A stretch of DNA of 64,000 bases from Candidatus Rifleibacteriota bacterium (lineage in GTDB: Bacteria > Muiribacteriota > Ozemobacteria > Ozemobacterales > Ozemobacteraceae). The stretch is from assembly GCA_015233565.1 (NCBI GenBank), contig JADFXM010000040.1, positions 1-64,000 of the forward strand. Direction: 5' to 3'. The notes under the pieces were generated by a model. It was not told the DNA's origin, ran no database searches, and saw only the letters and a list, made by a program, of their open reading frames with translations. Below, in pieces: positions 27,101-35,516 of the stretch. Positions within the stretch are counted from its first letter, which is position 1. Each line of letters begins with the position of its first letter. The position numbers were made by a program, and so were the translations under genes.

Positions 27101-27418
27101 GCTGCTCCTGCAACTCAGAGTGCAAGCAAATTACCGCCTTCCTCAACTCAAACCCCTACTTCCACTCCAAAGACAGAAACGGTCGCACCTGCCACAGTCC
27201 AAGTCCAAACCACAACTACCAATCCAGTAAAACCACCCCCGGCGGAACCAGAAAAACTATCCAAAGATTCTCCCCCTTCGGCTCAAGCAATTCAAACTCC
27301 CGAAGCGTCTAAACAACCTGCACCCACAGCCGCCCCACAACCAGCATCCAGTGATTCAGCCGCAAAAAACGCCTCAGGAACAGCTAAAAAGGGAGCAGGG
27401 GGCTTTGAAGATTTTTAG
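24104..27418 (+). CDS. Membrane pyrophosphatase (HppA) homologue with lost catalytic residues and a repeat-rich tail
   Basis: The first 760 residues follow the fold of proton/sodium-pumping pyrophosphatases from end to end: LFWIAPISAVLSLIFAYMF at the start, the DPKNP segment (225-229), EYYTSTDFESAKNI, GFYGVALAACSML, and DNSKK with RDSSGSLLNPLLKF near the end, with about sixteen hydrophobic helices. Key acids of the family are changed: the DNVGDNVGD loop is RNVGRIAEG (Arg234, Arg238, Gly242 in place of Asp), DVGADLVGK is unrecognisable, and DAYGPIADN is KAFSPISEA (Lys448, Glu455). Asp679 is kept. It is unlikely to hydrolyse pyrophosphate. Residues 765-1104 are an acidic then Pro/Thr/Ser-rich tail with three GFDSFDDK-type motifs and GGFEDF at the very end. 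GGGAGGT precedes the GTG start. Confidence 0.8.
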   Translation: MDVQLLFWIAPISAVLSLIFAYMFYVEIFSSESGGERSREINGWLSEGIGSFLSEQFRITALFFVSIFVVLVIMSFLKLLSPWTPVAFLVSGILSSIGLYASTRTSIMTVEKAATAAGKSLTQCLNITLKGGAVSGFVTSGFALLEISGWWLFLNWVLSKKDDLFKNSLFAIKDISELSAILLTFALGACCHALISRIVGGIFKSASGSAFEQAAGSDSQLLSDDPKNPSVVTRNVGRIAEGISGSSLDFYSSNLISILTAASLGAAAFSGFELKVQISAIVLPIILSAFGIIFSLLGIYLISGNEEANAKELLGSLARGIYIAAILFTIASLIVVLFMNHFKIFAAILAGLFAGLFIIWSTEYYTSTDFESAKNITQQFGSGVPGIIVEGYTAGMSSVGFPLATIAVAFFAAFMAAGGFEDAIMGFYGVALAACSMLSISAVSNSLKAFSPISEAAFLLGKSVHVVPEVKKRLETLDMLGKFTLNHIKGYLSGAAAFSSLALLFSYSEEIRHSLARIADPGKLQSLDYYFFLEGKLIPIAQAKIQQFMAYYDVNIANPHLILGIIFGVMLVYIFSSMNLKIVSRAAGILIDEVKRQYKEIAPLSKGEPGAKGDYIACVALLTKNINREATTSLLTATLIPVFVGLFFGIPGITGLMAGLIIAGVSMSIMSVTMGGVIDNSKKAQDFGQQSEKGSDSQKNASAAFIALDQIRDSSGSLLNPLLKFVCIVAIISSGMTVAFSPSIQSAFGLNPLELRLREKAERLIAEEQLAFPDKNKPQKNTEEGYFDDEEDPLMTSDDAILPEDEEGLWGEGIASEATEGIASGEAALASGSKTEAPLTPESTSTGSELKTTPKTGTSGTSNTKTVETSGFDSFDDKAGKSETAAKTTSSTDTGAKSAPKTGETGGFDSFDDKASKSDTGIKASPSTDAGSKAGTKTSETGGFDSFEEKPNSNPPAQKVAPPVQNTGKTNPTSSSLTPAAPTTQDSGKATTTSSSAAPAAPATQSASKLPPSSTQTPTSTPKTETVAPATVQVQTTTTNPVKPPPAEPEKLSKDSPPSAQAIQTPEASKQPAPTAAPQPASSDSAAKNASGTAKKGAGGFEDF

Positions 27419-27494
27419 AAGAATTGAATAAACTTTTTAAGAAAATTTGGGTATTATTTCTCGCACTGACTATTATTAATTTTGGAGGTTTTAA

Positions 27495-28157
27495 ATGAAA
27501 TTTCAAAAGAATTATTTGTTTTCTCTTCTGATCGTAATAATTTTTAATCTGGTTTCCATATCTCTTTCCGCTGCCGATTTTCATACTTTAAACTATTTAA
27601 AAGACTTATCAGGGGCTCAAAGTGTTGATCAGAAATGGTTGCAGGAAAATGCAAAACTAATGGGAGAATTTTTTAACGGGCGGTATACTTTTGAAAGTAA
27701 AGAAAAAGAAGACATCCTTTATTTTCCAAGCACCAATCGAAATACCACTGATACTGGGTACCAAAACTATGAAGTCCCACCAACACCTTGGTATGCCAAA
27801 ATTCCAAAGAACACCGAATTTTCTTTTAGATTCGATAACGGACAGGTAATTGTTAAGCATATCTCATTATCAGGCGCCTATACGCCAAGCCAACTAGGAA
27901 AAGAAATTGAATCAAAAATAACCCTTTCTTCACTGAGCGACCACGAAAAAGTAACTTTCCTTCCCACTACAAAAGAAATAAAATTCAATATAAAAAGAGG
28001 AGTTCCTTTGGTTGCAGGCTGTAAGGCTGAGATCACTTTGAAGAAATTGGCAAATGGTGATATCCTACTTACAGATTATTACAAAGGCTGGGCACCTCTT
28101 CCCAGTCCGAAACCTATTACCGATATTAGGAATTTCATCATTAAACATGTGAATTAA
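27495..28157 (+). CDS. Secreted protein of unknown function
   Basis: This 220-residue protein has a signal peptide (residues 1-26, ending SLSAAD) and a mature part with no family I recognise. It is mostly beta-strand by appearance, with a single Cys (about 177) and several aromatic residues. GGAGG lies nine bases before the ATG. It follows the HppA-like gene by 76 bases and is closed by a strong terminator, so it may be co-transcribed with it. Confidence 0.65.
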   Translation: MKFQKNYLFSLLIVIIFNLVSISLSAADFHTLNYLKDLSGAQSVDQKWLQENAKLMGEFFNGRYTFESKEKEDILYFPSTNRNTTDTGYQNYEVPPTPWYAKIPKNTEFSFRFDNGQVIVKHISLSGAYTPSQLGKEIESKITLSSLSDHEKVTFLPTTKEIKFNIKRGVPLVAGCKAEITLKKLANGDILLTDYYKGWAPLPSPKPITDIRNFIIKHVN

Positions 28158-28187
28158 TCGCAATTAAATAATTTATTGGATTTTTTC

Positions 28188-28231
28188 CCGCGGATTAAGC
28201 CCTTTTAGCTTACTCCGCGGTATTTTTTTTT
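28188..28231 (+). terminator. Rho-independent terminator
   Basis: CCGCGGA (28188-28194) pairs with TCCGCGG (28214-28220); inner bases TTAAGC/GCTTA extend the stem, and nine T residues follow. Confidence 0.88.
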
Positions 28232-28314
28232 GGAAATCACGCAAGTTTTTTATTTACTTTCCGCAACAAAAATTCGGGATTAATCCCTCCCTCTTAAATT
28301 TTAAGGGTTTTCCC

Positions 28315-28344
28315 TTGTGAATATTTTAAAAAATTTGTTACAAT
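28315..28344 (+). promoter_or_regulatory. Promoter candidate of the tandem secreted pair
   Basis: TTGTGA (28315-28320), 18-base spacer, TACAAT (28339-28344), followed by GGAGG just before the ATG at 28378. Confidence 0.55.
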
Positions 28345-28377
28345 TAAGTACGTGGATTTTTTTCTCTGGAGGATATT

Positions 28378-29037
28378 ATGAAAAAATTTATTAATTTTTT
28401 CCTCTTAGTCTTTTTATTTGCTCTGGTTTTCCCACTATATTCACTAGATAACAACCAAAAGGTAGTTGATGATCTAACCAAATCTTATGAAGTCTGGAAA
28501 AATCAAGGAATAAAATTTGTTATTCGTCAGAATGGCCAATTTGATTCATGGGGAACAGGTCGCCTTGAATCATGGAATAACACCTCAAAATGGGTAGTAA
28601 GAGATGGCAAAGGAAGATTCCTAATCCATGCCACTGGAGGAATCGAAAACTGGAAGACCGGCAAAACCTTTCTTGTTATTCGTGACAACCGAGGGCGGAT
28701 TCTTACCCGAATAAATATTGACCTTACAAGCAGGGCTTCTTTTGCGAAGAATGTAGTTGGCCTCCGAAGATTAAATGCTGACCATAAATATATTGGTTTT
28801 GTCCAGGAAACCTTGACAGAACTCCTGATCAATGAGTTGAAATCCGGAGATAATGTTCGAACGAAGGTACTTCTTGACTACATCAAAAAATATAAAAATG
28901 AAAAATCGGGAATGTCCAATTTTAAACCTGTTTTGAAAGAAGTTTCTAAACAATTGAATTTTATGGCTATACATGATAAAGATTCAGTTACTCAAGACTT
29001 GGCTTTGGCAGCAAAGCAAATGTATTCCGAATTATAA
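28378..29037 (+). CDS. Secreted protein with short beta repeats, paralogue A
   Basis: This 219-residue protein has a signal peptide (1-22) and a core of three short repeats: FVIRQNGQFDSWGTGRLESW, WVVRDGKGRFLIHATGGIE and FLVIRDNRGRILTRI. A helical C-terminal part follows. I do not know the family. The next gene, 18 bases on, encodes the same core with extensions on both ends, so the pair arose by tandem duplication and is probably co-transcribed. Confidence 0.7.
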   Translation: MKKFINFFLLVFLFALVFPLYSLDNNQKVVDDLTKSYEVWKNQGIKFVIRQNGQFDSWGTGRLESWNNTSKWVVRDGKGRFLIHATGGIENWKTGKTFLVIRDNRGRILTRINIDLTSRASFAKNVVGLRRLNADHKYIGFVQETLTELLINELKSGDNVRTKVLLDYIKKYKNEKSGMSNFKPVLKEVSKQLNFMAIHDKDSVTQDLALAAKQMYSEL

Positions 29038-29055
29038 AAGAATCGAGGACAGGCT

Positions 29056-30576
29056 ATGAAAACGAAAATTTTTTGGACCCAACTCATCGTATTAGTTCTA
29101 TTCATAATACTTTCAACATATCTTCCAATCCATGCCCAGAATGCCTCGGGAAGCGTTGAAAGCGGTGAAGTTGCCGGAGGGTCTGATGATGGCGATCAAC
29201 CAACCGTTACCTCAGACTCTTCTCATGACTCTGATGAAGCTAGTAATGCTGCAGCTGAAGGCTCTTCAAACCCACCTTTAGCCGCTTCTGCTTCGGCCGC
29301 AACAACTGCCCCCAATTCCGGCAACGTAAATTCTGAACCTGGCACCCCCGATAATGGCTCCAGTACCGTAGCATCAGGAACTGAAAAACCTGGAGCGGAT
29401 GACTTATCCACAGCATACGAGCACTGGAAGGGGCAAGGCATCCGTTTTGTAGTTCGTCAGAACGGAAAACTCATAACCTGGGGAACAGGGCACCTTGAAT
29501 CTTGGGCCGGAAATTCTGTCTGGGTTGTTCGCGACACTAAAGGTCATTTTTTGACCAGAGCCACTGGAAATGTCGAAACCCGAAAAAACGGCAGTAAACG
29601 CCTTGTTATCCGAGACAAAACCGGCAGAATCCTTGCCAATATTGATTTAAACCTCACAGGAAAAGGAAGTTTTGCAAAAAATGTTATCGGGTTACGCAAA
29701 TTGCGTGCTGACAATCGATATCTTGACTTTGTACAAGAATCCTTGGCGAACACAATTCTTGTTGACCTTAAAGCCTCAGAAACTGTTCATTTAAAAACCC
29801 TGCTCAACTACATTCAGAAAAATAAAACCCAAGAGGGTATGACCAATTTTATCCCTGTATTAAAAGCAGTCTCAAGACAATTGAAATTTCTTGCTATTCA
29901 AGAGCGGGACCAGCAATACATCGACTTGGGCAACAAAACAAACGAGCTTCTTGGCGAGCTTTCTAAGCTTCCCAAAACTGGTAGTCCATCAAAAATCGAG
30001 AAAACTCCTTCTTCCCCTGCTGCTAAAACAGCCACTTCTGACAAACCGAAAATAACAAGAAAGCCTAAAACACCACACAAATCCCCAGTTGCAACTGGAA
30101 CTCCTTCAGTCAAACCCAATGGAAATACATCAACACCTCCGACAACTCCCCCTGATTCAGATGGTTCGTCACAAGGCAAAGACGGAACAACTAACAGCAC
30201 CTCTACCGCTACCACTAGTGGTACAACGAGTGGCACAACTACTGAAACGACAAGTGGAGCGGCTACGGGAACAACCAACGGAACAAACAGCGGAACAAAC
30301 ACTGGCAACACTTCAACCACTACAACCAGCAGCGGAGCAACCACTGGCAGCGCTTCGCCCTCTACAACCAGCAGCGGAACTTCCACCGCAAGCTCAACGG
30401 GAAATTCAGCTGGAACTACCGATTCTAACACATCCAGCAATGGAGACAGCGCATCTGGGTCGGTTATTACACCAGCAAACGATGGCACCCCCCCCGAAGA
30501 AATCGTTCCTCCTGATGATGACGTAAATTCCAATCCGAATCGCCCCGCCACCGGAGGCACTTCCACTGGAAACTAA
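29056..30576 (+). CDS. Secreted protein with short beta repeats, paralogue B with low-complexity extensions
   Basis: The 506-residue protein has a signal peptide (1-28, ending IHAQ), an acidic Ser/Ala-rich region (29-115), the repeat core at about 118-300 (FVVRQNGKLITWGTGHLESW, WVVRDTKGHFL, LVIRDKTGRILANI) matching paralogue A, and a Thr/Ser/Gly-rich tail of about 200 residues. The tail looks like an extended linker to the cell surface or wall; no sorting motif is visible. The ribosome site is GAGGACAGG. A clean terminator follows 33 bases after the stop. Confidence 0.7.
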   Translation: MKTKIFWTQLIVLVLFIILSTYLPIHAQNASGSVESGEVAGGSDDGDQPTVTSDSSHDSDEASNAAAEGSSNPPLAASASAATTAPNSGNVNSEPGTPDNGSSTVASGTEKPGADDLSTAYEHWKGQGIRFVVRQNGKLITWGTGHLESWAGNSVWVVRDTKGHFLTRATGNVETRKNGSKRLVIRDKTGRILANIDLNLTGKGSFAKNVIGLRKLRADNRYLDFVQESLANTILVDLKASETVHLKTLLNYIQKNKTQEGMTNFIPVLKAVSRQLKFLAIQERDQQYIDLGNKTNELLGELSKLPKTGSPSKIEKTPSSPAAKTATSDKPKITRKPKTPHKSPVATGTPSVKPNGNTSTPPTTPPDSDGSSQGKDGTTNSTSTATTSGTTSGTTTETTSGAATGTTNGTNSGTNTGNTSTTTTSSGATTGSASPSTTSSGTSTASSTGNSAGTTDSNTSSNGDSASGSVITPANDGTPPEEIVPPDDDVNSNPNRPATGGTSTGN

Positions 30577-30608
30577 AATAAAATCTGGAAATTGAATCAA
30601 AAATAGAG

Positions 30609-30642
30609 TCCTGCAAAAATAAATTGCAGGATTTTATTTTTT
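30609..30642 (+). terminator. Rho-independent terminator
   Basis: TCCTGCAA (30609-30616) pairs with TTGCAGGA (30624-30631), followed by a T-rich tract. Confidence 0.85.
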
Positions 30643-30671
30643 CTGAAGTCCGCACTTTTTTTATACCAATT

Positions 30672-31259
30672 TATTTTTTCATTGTTAGAGCTGCAATCGA
30701 ACCAGGTTGTCGCCTGCTTGTCGAAAATGTTGGAATTAACCCGACAAATTGGAATTTTGCGAAGTATTTGGCCGAATGGGAGCTAAAATTAGGGCAATTA
30801 AATACCCTTGTGATAACTGGGAACCCATTGGGGAATATCGAAGTTGGGGGAAGTATCCTCAGACCGGTTAAAATAGATCCTGACGAATTACCCGGCTTGA
30901 TGGATGAAATTCCAAAGCTTGCGCTTGCAATGGCAAGTGCGTCGGGAATTTCACAGGTTTCCGGGGCAGCACAACTTCGCATAAAGGAAAGCGACAGAAT
31001 CTCAGTAATTGTTCGTGAGCTGGGAAAACTTGGGGTAAAAATTAAGGAGAAACCCGATGGCTTTATCATCGAAGGTCCAACAAAATTGAGAGCTCCGGAA
31101 ATATCTTTTCCCAATGAGGATCACCGAATAGCAATGACTTTTGCCATAACCGGGACAATTTCTGAAGGTCTGAAAACTATTTCTGATTCAAAAAAAATTT
31201 CAATTTCCTACCCTGAATTTTTTATAAATTTGGAAAAACTTTATCCTCAGAGTCATTAA
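30672..31259 (+). pseudogene. aroA: 5'-truncated EPSP synthase gene
   Basis: The frame encodes the last roughly 190 residues of 3-phosphoshikimate 1-carboxyvinyltransferase: YFFIVRAAIEPG, ENVGINPT, DEIPKLALAMA, RIKESDRI, EDHRIAM and SYPEFF, all in the right order. Normal proteins have about 430 residues; the entire N-terminal half with its shikimate-binding Lys and Arg residues is missing, and the sequence begins right after the terminator of the upstream surface-protein gene. There is no ribosome site or plausible start. The order aroA-cmk-rpsA is common in bacteria, so this is the old locus broken by an insertion or deletion. A complete copy must exist elsewhere if the cell makes aromatic amino acids. 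Confidence 0.85.
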
Positions 31260-31400
31260 ATTTGTTTCGAAAGTTTTTTTGAAAGAAAAAAAAATGGCCA
31301 GAAACTTCTTTTTTTTCAGCTTGCGTCGGTGCTTGAAAATTTGCCTTACAAAAGCTTTAAGAGAAAATTAAAAAAAATAAAAAAAAATCCCTTAATTTGC

Positions 31401-31429
31401 TTGCAATATTGTGGAAAATGGTGTACTTT
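31401..31429 (+). promoter_or_regulatory. Promoter candidate of cmk-rpsA
   Basis: TTGCAA (31401-31406), 17-base spacer, TACTTT (31424-31429), 57 bases before the cmk start. Both boxes are only partial matches. Confidence 0.35.
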
Positions 31430-31485
31430 ATCTGACCACAAAGCTACAAATTTATTGGAAAGTGAATACGCGAATTACATCCCAA

Positions 31486-32184
31486 ATGGAAAACTCCGAA
31501 AGGGCCAAACATTTTATTGTGGCCATCGACGGGCCGGCAGGGGCCGGTAAAAGTACTGTCGCCAAGCTTGCAGCAGCAAAGCTTGGATTTTCATACCTTG
31601 ACACGGGAGCCATGTATCGCGCTGTAACCCTTAAAGCACTGAATGGAAAATTAAATTTTTCTGATAGAGGTGCTCTTGGAGATTGCGCAAAAAATTCCCG
31701 CATCGAGTTTGTTGAAGTTGACAGTAATGTTTTTCCGCAGGTTTTTCTGGATGGAGTAGATGTAACCAACGCGATTCGTGATCCTCTGGTTTCCCGGAAT
31801 GTTTCCGAAGTAGCCAAGGAGCCATCGGTAAGGTCGTTTATGACCGATTTACAAAGGGAAATTGGCGCTCAGGGCTTATGGGTAGTTGACGGTCGAGACA
31901 TCGGAACAGTAGTTTTCCCCAATGCCTCAGTAAAAATATTCCTTACAGCCTCAATTGAGGAAAGGGCCCAAAGAAGATTCAGGGAACTAAAAGCCAAGGG
32001 TTATTCTCCCATTATGAACGAGTTGATAGATGAAATCGCAAAACGAGATGAGATCGACTCGAACAGGGAGACAGCTCCGCTAAAAAAGGCGGAAAATGCA
32101 TTTTTTTTGGATACTACCAGCCTGACTATTGATCAGGTTGTAGATAAAATTTTTGGAATAGTAACAGCCAAAGGTAAATCCTGA
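31486..32184 (+). CDS. cmk: Cytidylate kinase
   Basis: Phosphorylates CMP and dCMP with ATP in the cytoplasm. From the ATG at 31486 the protein is 232 residues, normal for the family; the frame is open further upstream but the P-loop then lies too far in. Motifs: IDGPAGAGKSTVAK (P-loop), YLDTGAMYRA, VDGRDIGTVVFP and KRDEIDSNRETAPL, all typical of Cmk. The start has only a weak ribosome site. It lies 12 bases before rpsA, the usual neighbour. Confidence 0.93.
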   Translation: MENSERAKHFIVAIDGPAGAGKSTVAKLAAAKLGFSYLDTGAMYRAVTLKALNGKLNFSDRGALGDCAKNSRIEFVEVDSNVFPQVFLDGVDVTNAIRDPLVSRNVSEVAKEPSVRSFMTDLQREIGAQGLWVVDGRDIGTVVFPNASVKIFLTASIEERAQRRFRELKAKGYSPIMNELIDEIAKRDEIDSNRETAPLKKAENAFFLDTTSLTIDQVVDKIFGIVTAKGKS

Positions 32185-32195
32185 CGGAGGAACGT

Positions 32196-34214
32196 ATGGA
32201 AGACATGACCAACCAAACAATTCTTACCCCGGAAAGCTCAACCGGGAAAGGAACAGGTGAAGAACACCCCATGACGATGGAAGAGCTTGAAAAAGAAATG
32301 AGCGGGGAGTTCCATACGATCCGCAATGGCGCTATCGTCACCGGAACCGTTATTCGAATAGATCCTAACGGGATTTTCGTGGATGTCGGGTACAAGACCG
32401 ACGGGGCTATCCCCGCGGAGGAGTGCAATGATGTTGACATTAAAGCTCTGAAAGAAGGCGACAAAGTTCGCGTTTTCGTAAAAGGTATGGACGACGGAAA
32501 CGGCCAGATCAATTTGTCTGTAAGACGTGCCCGCGAAATGGATGCCTGGGACCAGATTCAGAAGTCGTTCAAGAACAAGACCCCCATTGAAGGTAAACTT
32601 GTTGAACGAATCAAGGGCGGCTATGACGTTGATATTAGCGGTGTGCGGGTCTTTTTGCCCCAGAGCCAGCTTTCTCATGGGAAGAACGGTAAAGACAGCA
32701 TTGGCAAAGCCTTTATGCTAATGGTTACCGAATGCGACAGGCGCAGAAAAAACGTTGTTGTTTCAGAACGCGCTGTAGTAGAAGTTGAACGCTCAAAGAG
32801 AAGAGAAGACATTTTTGCCAGCCACAAAGTTGGCGATTTGATCAATGGAAGCGTTTCCAGAATAGTGGAATATGGCGCTTTCGTAGACCTCGGCGGTGGT
32901 GTCGAAGGACTCATCCATCGCAATGATCTTAGCTGGTCAGTAATTGGCAACCCACGAGAAGTAGTACAACCCGGCCAACAGGTTGAGGCTAAGATTTTGA
33001 AAATCGACGTGGAAAAGGGCAAAATTGGACTAGGTCTCAAACAGAAACGCGAAGACCCATGGGAAACCGTGGATCAAAGATATGAAGTCAGCAGAAAATA
33101 CGAGGGAAAAGTCAAAAATCTGATGGATTTCGGCGCATTCGTTGAACTCGAAGAAGGCGTTGAAGGACTTGTTCATATTTCTGATTTGTCCTGGGCCCGA
33201 AATATCAGACATCCTAGTGACGTTGTCAAATCCGGGGACAAAATTACTGTAGTTGTTAAAGAAATAGATAAAAGCAAGAAACGAATTTCCCTTTCTTATA
33301 AAGATACCTTGGCCCACCCCTGGGAAGGAATCGAAGGCAAATATCACGTTAATGACGTGGTTAAGGGCAAAGTTAATAACATGACAGAGTTCGGTGCTTT
33401 CATTGAAATCGAAGAAGGCGTCGAAGGGCTCCTCCATGTCTCTGACATGGATTGGGTAAAAAAGATCAATCATCCCAAAGAAGTTCTCGAAAAAGGTCAG
33501 GAAGTAAATGTCAAAATTTTGAGCATTGATTCCAAAACCAGAAGACTTTCTCTGGGCTTGAAGCAAACCAGCGTTGATCCATGGGAAGTCCTCGACACTA
33601 CCTTTAAAGTTGGTGATGTTGTTAACGGTGTAGTTAAAAATCTCGTATCTTACGGAGCATTTGTACAATTAGCCAATGGCCTCGAGGGTTTGCTACATAT
33701 CTCTGAATTTTCATGGCAAAATGACGTTAAAGACCCCTCTGAAAAACTAAAGGTTGGGGATCAGGTTAGCGTAGTTATATACGAACTCGATAAAGGTAAA
33801 CAAAAAATCGGGCTATCTCTGCGACGAATGGAAGATGATCCCTGGAAGGGAATTGAAAGAAAGTATCCAGTTGGTTCAATCCAGACAGGAAAAGTTATAT
33901 CGCTTGACTCCGCTGGAGCGGAAGTTGAAGTGATTACCGGAGTTTCAGGATTTATACACGTTTCGCAGGTTGCCCAGGAAAGGGTTCAACACCCAAGTGA
34001 AGTATTAAAACCAGGTGATCAGGTGACTTTTAAAGTTCTCGAACTTGACCGGAAAAATCGCAGACTCAAGCTTTCCATTAAAGAAGCAACAATGGACACC
34101 GAAGCAAGAGAACTTCAGAAGTATCAACGTGAATCCTCTACCGGTTTCTCAGATACAATTGGCGATCTCATGAGAGATAAACTTCAAGCTCTTAAAGAAC
34201 AATTGAAAAGCTAA
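32196..34214 (+). CDS. rpsA: 30S ribosomal protein S1 with seven S1 domains
   Basis: Binds mRNA on the 30S subunit during initiation. The 672-residue protein has S1 (OB-fold) domains starting at about residues 44, 127, 211, 298, 384, 471 and 558; domains 3-6 show the classic FGAFVELEEGVEGLVHISDL pattern, while domain 2 is divergent. Escherichia coli S1 has six, so there is one extra. An acidic N-terminal 35 residues precede domain 1. GGAGG lies seven bases before the ATG. Linked to cmk as in many bacteria. Confidence 0.93.
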   Translation: MEDMTNQTILTPESSTGKGTGEEHPMTMEELEKEMSGEFHTIRNGAIVTGTVIRIDPNGIFVDVGYKTDGAIPAEECNDVDIKALKEGDKVRVFVKGMDDGNGQINLSVRRAREMDAWDQIQKSFKNKTPIEGKLVERIKGGYDVDISGVRVFLPQSQLSHGKNGKDSIGKAFMLMVTECDRRRKNVVVSERAVVEVERSKRREDIFASHKVGDLINGSVSRIVEYGAFVDLGGGVEGLIHRNDLSWSVIGNPREVVQPGQQVEAKILKIDVEKGKIGLGLKQKREDPWETVDQRYEVSRKYEGKVKNLMDFGAFVELEEGVEGLVHISDLSWARNIRHPSDVVKSGDKITVVVKEIDKSKKRISLSYKDTLAHPWEGIEGKYHVNDVVKGKVNNMTEFGAFIEIEEGVEGLLHVSDMDWVKKINHPKEVLEKGQEVNVKILSIDSKTRRLSLGLKQTSVDPWEVLDTTFKVGDVVNGVVKNLVSYGAFVQLANGLEGLLHISEFSWQNDVKDPSEKLKVGDQVSVVIYELDKGKQKIGLSLRRMEDDPWKGIERKYPVGSIQTGKVISLDSAGAEVEVITGVSGFIHVSQVAQERVQHPSEVLKPGDQVTFKVLELDRKNRRLKLSIKEATMDTEARELQKYQRESSTGFSDTIGDLMRDKLQALKEQLKS

Positions 34215-34226
34215 TACAACATTTAT

Positions 34227-34274
34227 CCCCGGGAAGTTGGTTGATACAATAAAGGTCTTCTAAATCACCCGGGG
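34227..34274 (+). other. Inverted repeat between rpsA and gapA
   Basis: CCCCGGG (34227-34233) and CCCGGGG (34268-34274) enclose 34 bases; GAAG and CTTC just inside extend the pairing. It may end the rpsA mRNA or fold in the gapA leader; no T-run follows. Confidence 0.4.
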
Positions 34275-34353
34275 TTAGTGCAAATAATGAGCTGATACCG
34301 TTTAAGTACTGAAAGATTTGAAACTTAAATAAACCCTGAAGGAGGTTTTTTAA

Positions 34354-35394
<1,041 letters not shown>

Positions 35395-35420
35395 GGAACA
35401 TTATTATTTGAATAACAAAA

Positions 35421-35451
35421 GAGCCTGCTGAATACGGCAGGCTCTTTTTTT
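35421..35451 (+). terminator. Rho-independent terminator after gapA
   Basis: GAGCCTGC (35421-35428) pairs with GCAGGCTC (35437-35444), followed by seven T residues. Confidence 0.92.
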
Positions 35452-35516
35452 GCGAAAAAGTGGGGACTCACTGTTCCCCCCAAAAAAATAAATCACTACT
35501 TGAAGGAGTATGGGAG

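Noticed and set aside
29898-30566. A 222-codon minus-strand frame
   Set aside because: It is antisense to the Thr/Ser/Gly-rich tail of the secreted paralogue B.
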